Assembly: GCF_918698245.1 (NCBI RefSeq)
Contig: NZ_CAKKMS010000001.1
Location: 682,001 to 746,000, forward strand
Direction: 5' to 3'
DNA length: 64,000 bases
From: Pedobacter sp. Bi126
Lineage (GTDB): Bacteria > Bacteroidota > Bacteroidia > Sphingobacteriales > Sphingobacteriaceae
Shown: in pieces, positions 59,797-64,000 of the stretch
Position numbering within the stretch: position 1 is the stretch's first letter
Layout of the letters: each line of letters begins with the position of its first letter
Made by a program: the position numbers and the translations under genes
The notes under the pieces: model-generated
The model's database searches: none
The model's input: the letters and a program-made list of their open reading frames with translations, nothing else
What the model was told of the DNA's origin: nothing

Positions 59797-60072
59797 ATGA
59801 TGAATTTGTACAATTTAACATATTCAGAAATTTTAGATGCATTAAATAAAATGGATGCTGTATGTGAGATTGTAGTAGAAAAAGAAGCTTTTATTCCTGA
59901 AGCAAACCTTATCCTTTGCAGATTTAAAGGAGAAAGATTTAACCTAAAATACGATTTAAATTATGGCCCAGATATAGAAGCAATAGGAAATATTAACAAA
60001 TCTGACTTAGAAATAATACTGCAGTTAATTTTACAACATCATCACTCTGCAAATAACAATACAATTAAATGA
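59797..60072 (+). CDS. Small protein of unknown function between hisF and hisIE
   Basis: 91 residues from the first of two ATG codons at 59797-59802. An in-frame TTG at 59788 adds three residues. No signal or membrane segment. A mixed alpha/beta pattern (YSEILDALNKMDAVCEIVV, then strands NLILCRFKGERFNLKYDLNYG) ends with a helix and HHH. The stop overlaps hisIE by 4 bases, which supports translation and real gene status. Family not recognised. Confidence 0.6.
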   Translation: MMNLYNLTYSEILDALNKMDAVCEIVVEKEAFIPEANLILCRFKGERFNLKYDLNYGPDIEAIGNINKSDLEIILQLILQHHHSANNNTIK

Positions 60073-60671
60073 CAATCGATATATCAACCCTTGATTGGGA
60101 TAAAACAGCTGGCTTACTTCCAGTAATCATTCAGGATTATAAAACTTTAGAGGTTTTAATGCTGGGTTATATGAATGCTGAAGCACTCGAGAAAACGCAG
60201 GCCGAAGGCAAGGTAACTTTCTTTTCGCGCTCAAAAAACCGCCTTTGGACAAAAGGTGAAACCAGCAATAACTTTTTGTTTGTTAAAGAACTTTTTGTAG
60301 ACTGTGATAACGACACCATTCTAATCAAAGCGGATGCCGTTGGCCCAACCTGCCATACCGGTAGCCGTAGCTGTTTTAAAACAGATTTTAACCAAAACTT
60401 TATTTTCGAACTCGAAAACATCATTAATGATCGATATGAAAACCCGGTTGAGGGTTCTTACATCAACAAAATGCGTAGCAAGGGATTAAATAAGATTGCT
60501 CAAAAAGTTGGTGAAGAAGGTGTAGAAACGGTAATCGCAGCACTTGCCGAATCGGAAGAAGAACTCATTGGAGAAGCATCGGATCTTGTTTTTCACCTAT
60601 TGTTTTTATTGAAAGAAAAAGGTTTATCGATTCAGGATATAGCGAAGAATTTAGAGAAAAGACATCAATAA
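60069..60671 (+). CDS. hisI: Bifunctional phosphoribosyl-AMP cyclohydrolase / phosphoribosyl-ATP pyrophosphatase
   Basis: 200 residues (HisIE). The N-terminal cyclohydrolase has VLMLGYMNAEALEKT, FFSRSKNRLWTKGETSNN and the metal-binding DCDNDTILIKADAVGPTCHTGSRSCF (about residues 78-103). The C-terminal pyrophosphatase (about 115-200) has KVGEEGVETVIAAL and EASDLVFHLLFLL. It performs steps two and three of the pathway. It is the last his gene seen; all steps are then covered. Confidence 0.97.
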   Translation: MTIDISTLDWDKTAGLLPVIIQDYKTLEVLMLGYMNAEALEKTQAEGKVTFFSRSKNRLWTKGETSNNFLFVKELFVDCDNDTILIKADAVGPTCHTGSRSCFKTDFNQNFIFELENIINDRYENPVEGSYINKMRSKGLNKIAQKVGEEGVETVIAALAESEEELIGEASDLVFHLLFLLKEKGLSIQDIAKNLEKRHQ

Positions 60672-60752
60672 GGTTTGAGGTAAAAGGCGTAAGGTTTAAG
60701 GTGCTATATGCCTAACCCTACACACTAAACCCTAAACCATAAAACTCAAGAA
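60672..60752. repeat. GGTTTAAGG/CCTTAAACC-type repeat after the his operon
   Basis: GGTTTGAGG, AAGGTTTAAGGTGC, then CCTAACCC and AAACCCTAAACC form an imperfect inverted repeat in the gap between hisIE and the WD40 gene. The plain T-run of a terminator is missing. It resembles the low-complexity repeats near 57150 and 37921. Confidence 0.4.
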
Positions 60753-61649
60753 ATGCTCAAACACCTACAAACCCTTCCCGGACACCAAAACCCTGTTTAT
60801 GCGCTCGCCAATTCGGATGAGGATGGTATATTTTTTAGTGCAGGAAACGATAAGGGCGTTGTAGAATGGTCGTTAAATACGATGGCTTTTGTAAAGGTTA
60901 AAATGCCGGTACAGAGCTCGGTATATTGTTTACACTATTACAATCAACAACTATTTATCGGTGAACGCAGTGGTGCGTTTAGCGTTTATGATTTTAATGA
61001 TCAGAAAGTAATTGCAAGGATCAATGCACATACCAAACCCATTTTCAATATACAAACGGTAAAAGGCAAAAATGAGCTTTTAACTACGGGCGAGGACGGA
61101 ACGGTTGCGGTTTGGTCGTTAGTAGAGTTTACAGAGATTTACCGTTTTCAGGTAGCTTACGATACGGTTAGGGCTATTGCAATTGCACCTAACGAAAGTG
61201 AAGTTGCCTTTGGTTGCAAGGATCACCTAATCAGGATTTATAACCTGGCTGATTATAGCCTCAAACAATCTCTGGAAGGGCATTCATTACCTGTTACCTC
61301 TTTGGCATATCATCCAACAGGTAAATACTTAATTTCGGGAAGCAGGGATGCGCAATTAAAAATATGGGATCTGCCAAATTATGAGCTTAGGGAAACGGTT
61401 CCGGCACATATGTTTACTGTTTACGATATTGCCTTTCACCCTAGCCTGCCTTATTTCGCTACGAGCAGTCAGGATAAAAGCATTAAACTCTGGGATACAG
61501 AGAACTTCAAATTATATAAAATTTTAAGCTTAGAGAAAGCAGGCATGGGCCATACCCATTCGATAAATAAAATTATATGGAGCCATGATGGTAAATACCT
61601 CATTTCTACAGGTGATGATCGGCAGGTGATGGTTTGGGAGATGGAATAA
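60753..61649 (+). CDS. WD40 repeat protein
   Basis: 298 residues with no signal peptide, so cytoplasmic. About seven WD40 blades are visible, each ending in W/Y-x-hydrophobic patterns: GNDKGVVEWSL, TTGEDGTVAVWSL, CKDHLIRIYNL, SGSRDAQLKIWDL, TSSQDKSIKLWDT and STGDDRQVMVWEM, with the typical H...P preceding strands. Such propellers serve as protein-binding platforms. The partner is unknown. It lies 81 bases after hisIE, so it may or may not be read from the his transcript. Confidence 0.9.
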   Translation: MLKHLQTLPGHQNPVYALANSDEDGIFFSAGNDKGVVEWSLNTMAFVKVKMPVQSSVYCLHYYNQQLFIGERSGAFSVYDFNDQKVIARINAHTKPIFNIQTVKGKNELLTTGEDGTVAVWSLVEFTEIYRFQVAYDTVRAIAIAPNESEVAFGCKDHLIRIYNLADYSLKQSLEGHSLPVTSLAYHPTGKYLISGSRDAQLKIWDLPNYELRETVPAHMFTVYDIAFHPSLPYFATSSQDKSIKLWDTENFKLYKILSLEKAGMGHTHSINKIIWSHDGKYLISTGDDRQVMVWEME

Positions 61650-61705
61650 TTTAAGATTTATTTTTGTTGAGTGTTATCGTCACACTGACCTGTAGCGCAG
61701 CTAAG

Positions 61706-62473
61706 CTATTTTTTATTCGTATAAAACGGATTGATATCTTGAAGTTGATTTCTCATTTTAAAATATACTTTTTTCCAGAAGGGCATTCTAGTCACAACAA
61801 CATCTCCCATAATTTCATCGCTAAGACATAGCTCAAGATTCAGGTTTTTATTGTCAGCTAAATCTACCAACGAATTCAAACGCTTATAGCCAATGTAAGT
61901 TATAGTTAAAGTACAGTTCTTAGCATTAAAATCTGAAGGTAATTTAATTTCAAAATTTCCTTTTTGATCGGTAGAAGCAAAAGCCACCCGGTTGTTTACC
62001 ATAACAGATACTGAAGGAAGTGGCTGCTTGTCATCTTTATCTACCACCCTGCCTTTTATTGTCTTTAAGGTATCGCCTAAAATTTCTGCTTTCTCTTCAA
62101 AAGGAGTGTTCTTGCGGTATCGATCTGTTTGATTAAAAGGTGTTTTGACTACTTTGGCGTCACTTAACTTCGGAACACTCAAAAAAGCCAGTAGAGATGC
62201 TGCAATCAGGTTTGGTTTAAATCTATTGAGTCGATAATTCTCTTTCACACTGATTAAACGATCGAGCTGCTCTGGCTTAAATTTACCGCAACTTTTGCCC
62301 TGATTCTCTGTAAACCAACTACGCAATTCGCGATCTGAGAAATTGGTAAAATCAACAACTGATTTTTGACACGAATTGCAGAATTTTCCCGTATTATTAT
62401 CGATCATCTCGCTCCATTCCTCATGACAAGGATTGGAAATCTGGATCTTAAAATTTGTGCTCATAAAATTCAA
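61706..62473 (-). CDS. Membrane protein with Cys-motif N-domain and carboxypeptidase-regulatory-like domain
   Basis: 255 residues. The N-terminal ~75 residues are cytoplasmic and conserved: ISNPCHEEWSEM, FCNSCQKSVVDFTNFSD, WF, SCGKFKPEQLDR. The cysteines could bind metal or form a redox centre. One membrane helix (about 85-102, PNLIAASLLAFLSVP) leads to a periplasmic beta-sandwich (about 138-220, IKGRVVDKDDKQPLPSVSVMV), as at the N-terminus of SusC-type proteins. It is a paralogue of the neighbour at 62482. The function is unknown; the domain order suggests signalling across the inner membrane or assembly of an envelope protein. Confidence 0.8.
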   Translation of the reverse strand: MNFMSTNFKIQISNPCHEEWSEMIDNNTGKFCNSCQKSVVDFTNFSDRELRSWFTENQGKSCGKFKPEQLDRLISVKENYRLNRFKPNLIAASLLAFLSVPKLSDAKVVKTPFNQTDRYRKNTPFEEKAEILGDTLKTIKGRVVDKDDKQPLPSVSVMVNNRVAFASTDQKGNFEIKLPSDFNAKNCTLTITYIGYKRLNSLVDLADNKNLNLELCLSDEIMGDVVVTRMPFWKKVYFKMRNQLQDINPFYTNKK

Positions 62474-62481
62474 TTAACAAA

Positions 62482-63273
62482 TTATCTAAAGATATTTATA
62501 ACACCGCTCACAATTTGCCTGGTTACAGTTGTTTTTATCGAGATACCACCAAGTCTTCCAACCAATTGTTCGCTTAGCTTATCAACAACTATCTTGTTTG
62601 TAAAATCCATCTGCATTGCATGTTGTAAAATAATAGAGATCTCTTTTTCCTCTCCTAAAAGAAATAAACTCTTTTTAGTCTCAAATGCGTTTGAAGTAAA
62701 AATCAATTCGGCGATAGTCCTGTTTTTTGGTTTTTTAATTTTAATATAGAATGAGCCATCGGCGGCCGTTTCAGCATAAATATTTTGATCTTTTAATTCG
62801 ATGTTTATATGATTTAAGCCAATTCCATCCTGATCATACACTCTTCCCATTATAAAGGTATATTCTCCTTTTACATCATCCAAAACTTGGCTTTGTTGGA
62901 TTTTATATTCAGTTTCCAATGGCCTTACGTATTTCGCATAAGTGAATTTAGGAATACTTAAAAATGCAAAAATTGAAGCTGCGATTAAACTGGGTTTAAA
63001 AATTTTGAAAAATGTCGCGGTTTTGCCACCTATATAACGATCAAGCTGCTCTGGCTTAAATCTTCCACAACTCACCACTTGATTTTGGTTAAACCACTGT
63101 TTTAGCGCTGCATCAGTAAAATGAGTAAAATCTACAACCAATTTTTGACAGGAGCCACAAAATTTTCCATTTGTCTGCGGTTCCATCCCTTCCCACGCTG
63201 CATGGCAAGGATTTGAGATTTGAATTTTAAATTTAGATGGCATAAAAAATGTATCTTTTATATTATGATACAT
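62482..63273 (-). CDS. Paralogue of the neighbouring Cys-motif membrane protein
   Basis: 263 residues. It has the same N-domain (ISNPCHAAWEGM, FCGSCQKLVVDFTHFTD, WFNQNQVVSCGRFKPEQLDRYIG), the same helix (PSLIAASIFAFLSIPKF) and a diverged carboxypeptidase-regulatory-like domain (FIMGRVYDQDGIGLNHINIEL, about 140-215). The first ~10 residues before MPSKFKIQ may not be translated; MPSK at residue 11 is a good alternative start. It lies 8 bases before the paralogue, so a tandem duplication in one transcript is clear. The outer-domain divergence suggests different partners. Confidence 0.8.
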   Translation of the reverse strand: MYHNIKDTFFMPSKFKIQISNPCHAAWEGMEPQTNGKFCGSCQKLVVDFTHFTDAALKQWFNQNQVVSCGRFKPEQLDRYIGGKTATFFKIFKPSLIAASIFAFLSIPKFTYAKYVRPLETEYKIQQSQVLDDVKGEYTFIMGRVYDQDGIGLNHINIELKDQNIYAETAADGSFYIKIKKPKNRTIAELIFTSNAFETKKSLFLLGEEKEISIILQHAMQMDFTNKIVVDKLSEQLVGRLGGISIKTTVTRQIVSGVINIFR

Positions 63274-63282
63274 TTTCTGCTA

Positions 63283-64000
63283 CTATTCCACAAAACGTTT
63301 AATAATTCTCAGCTTGTGCGAATATTTACCCAATTCCTTATTAAAAATCCCTTGATCATCAATCGGATCAATTTTTACTTTGGCTGAGGAATGGATAATT
63401 TCATTTGGACTGAGCATAATACCTACGTGAGTAATTCTGCCCTCGTCGTTATCAAAAAAAGCAACGTCACCAGCCTTGCATTCAGCTAAAAAACCAACCA
63501 GTTCACCCTGTTCGGCCTGTTGTGAGGCATCGCGGTTTAACTTAATGCCTAACATTTTAAATACGGTTTGTACAAAACCAGAGCAATCCAAGCCAAACAA
63601 ATTCCTTCCACCCCATAAGTACGGGATATTTTGAAAAAACATTGCCGTTTCGGTAACTTTACCAACAAAATCCACAGCACTATTGTCGTAAGCTTCGAAA
63701 TTCAGTTTAAATTTTTCCTCGCCGGCATAACAAAATCCATCTTTTAAAAAAGGAAGGTTGCTTGCCGGACTTAAATGATATGAACTTCCATCGGCTGCTG
63801 TTAGCACATTACTGAAACTTAATGGGGCAAGCAGTTTACAATCGTGCATTTCTGCAAACTGGCTTTGGGTAATCGGGGCCAATTGTCTGAAATCCATCCA
63901 GCCTTCATAACCATCATAGCCATTTTGAATAAGCCACCAACGTCCCTCCTTCTGAATAATTTCTACATGATCGCCGAATAAAAGTTGCGAAACAATTTCT
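63283..64000 (-). CDS. SH3-NlpC/P60 cysteine peptidase, cut by the right edge
   Basis: The frame stays open past the right edge: before the ATG at 63895-63897 it continues upstream for 34 codons (including GDHVEIIQKEGRWWLIQNG and YEGWMD), so that ATG is internal. The extra part looks like a bacterial SH3 domain, the usual partner of NlpC/P60. The peptidase has LFGLDCSGFVQTVF with the nucleophilic Cys, and ITHVGIMLSPNEIIHSS with the catalytic His. It cuts cell-wall peptides such as gamma-D-Glu-diaminopimelate. The downstream neighbour starts 9 bases after its stop. Confidence 0.92.
   Translation of the reverse strand, partial: EIVSQLLFGDHVEIIQKEGRWWLIQNGYDGYEGWMDFRQLAPITQSQFAEMHDCKLLAPLSFSNVLTAADGSSYHLSPASNLPFLKDGFCYAGEEKFKLNFEAYDNSAVDFVGKVTETAMFFQNIPYLWGGRNLFGLDCSGFVQTVFKMLGIKLNRDASQQAEQGELVGFLAECKAGDVAFFDNDEGRITHVGIMLSPNEIIHSSAKVKIDPIDDQGIFNKELGKYSHKLRIIKRFVE

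Noticed and set aside
63895..63897. ATG at 63897 as the true start of the NlpC/P60 protein
   Set aside because: The frame continues upstream to the window edge with SH3-like sequence, so this ATG is internal.

Overview
The window reads as a chromosomal segment of a Bacteroidota bacterium, most likely a Pedobacter-like member of the Sphingobacteriaceae. The evidence is SusC/SusD pairs, a hybrid two-component system of the polysaccharide-locus type, promoters of the form TTTG-N18-TAnnTTTG, frequent TTG/GTG starts, moderately low GC, and dispersed palindromic repeats between genes. The genus is an inference from gene content.

1-26028 (minus strand) is a polysaccharide utilisation locus. In transcription order it has a GH28 pectinase, a large DUF4450/six-hairpin glycosidase-like protein and a hybrid two-component system (HTCS). 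A 0.8-kb array of about 100-bp repeats follows. Then come a FAS1 lipoprotein, SusC, SusD, two more FAS1 lipoproteins, a second SusC/SusD pair, and the first 36 codons of a further exported protein cut by the left edge. GH28 suggests a pectic substrate.

26029-29321 looks like a small insertion scar. It holds a promoterless-looking coding fragment with a terminator, two adjacent plus-strand genes for exported helical proteins of unknown function (one with a Tat-type leader), the C-terminal remnant of a serine recombinase, and a tRNA-Leu(CAA) with its terminator. A 15-bp near-repeat lies at both ends of the block.

29391-43812 (minus) is mostly household genes: a DegT-type PLP protein, a DUF3817 protein, hscB, rseP-dxr, a GH3-family protein, two GT2 glycosyltransferases, membrane proteins, a dihydroorotase homologue lacking its metal ligands, and a BatA-type von Willebrand factor A (vWA) membrane protein.

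44277-50785 (minus) is the most interesting part: a compact operon for NAD+ and ADP-ribose. A NrtR-type Nudix regulator precedes a short divergent PRPP-synthetase homologue, a DraG-NADAR fusion, a macrodomain protein, KptA, a PPP-type phosphatase and a nicotinamide phosphoribosyltransferase homologue. Three matching palindromes (TTTGYGTW-N5-WACRCAAA type) lie at the two promoters, and two overlap the -7 elements. Three hydrolases can release ADP-ribose, the regulator family senses ADP-ribose, and the Prs-like plus NAMPT-like pair could rebuild NAD+ by the PRPP/NMN route or by the ADP-ribose-pyrophosphate route known from phage NARP1. The latter is a hypothesis.

50830-52395 encodes an L,D-transpeptidase. 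52441-60671 (plus) is a complete histidine operon (hisG-D-C-B-H-A-F-IE, with two small extra genes). It has a recognisable promoter, a 15-residue leader peptide with five histidines, and terminator-like hairpins before hisG, which suggests transcription attenuation. A perfect 25-bp inverted repeat sits inside the operon, and a repeat-like sequence has become the N-terminus of HisH. The right end has a WD40 protein, two tandem paralogous membrane proteins with a Cys-motif N-terminus, and an NlpC/P60 peptidase cut by the right edge.
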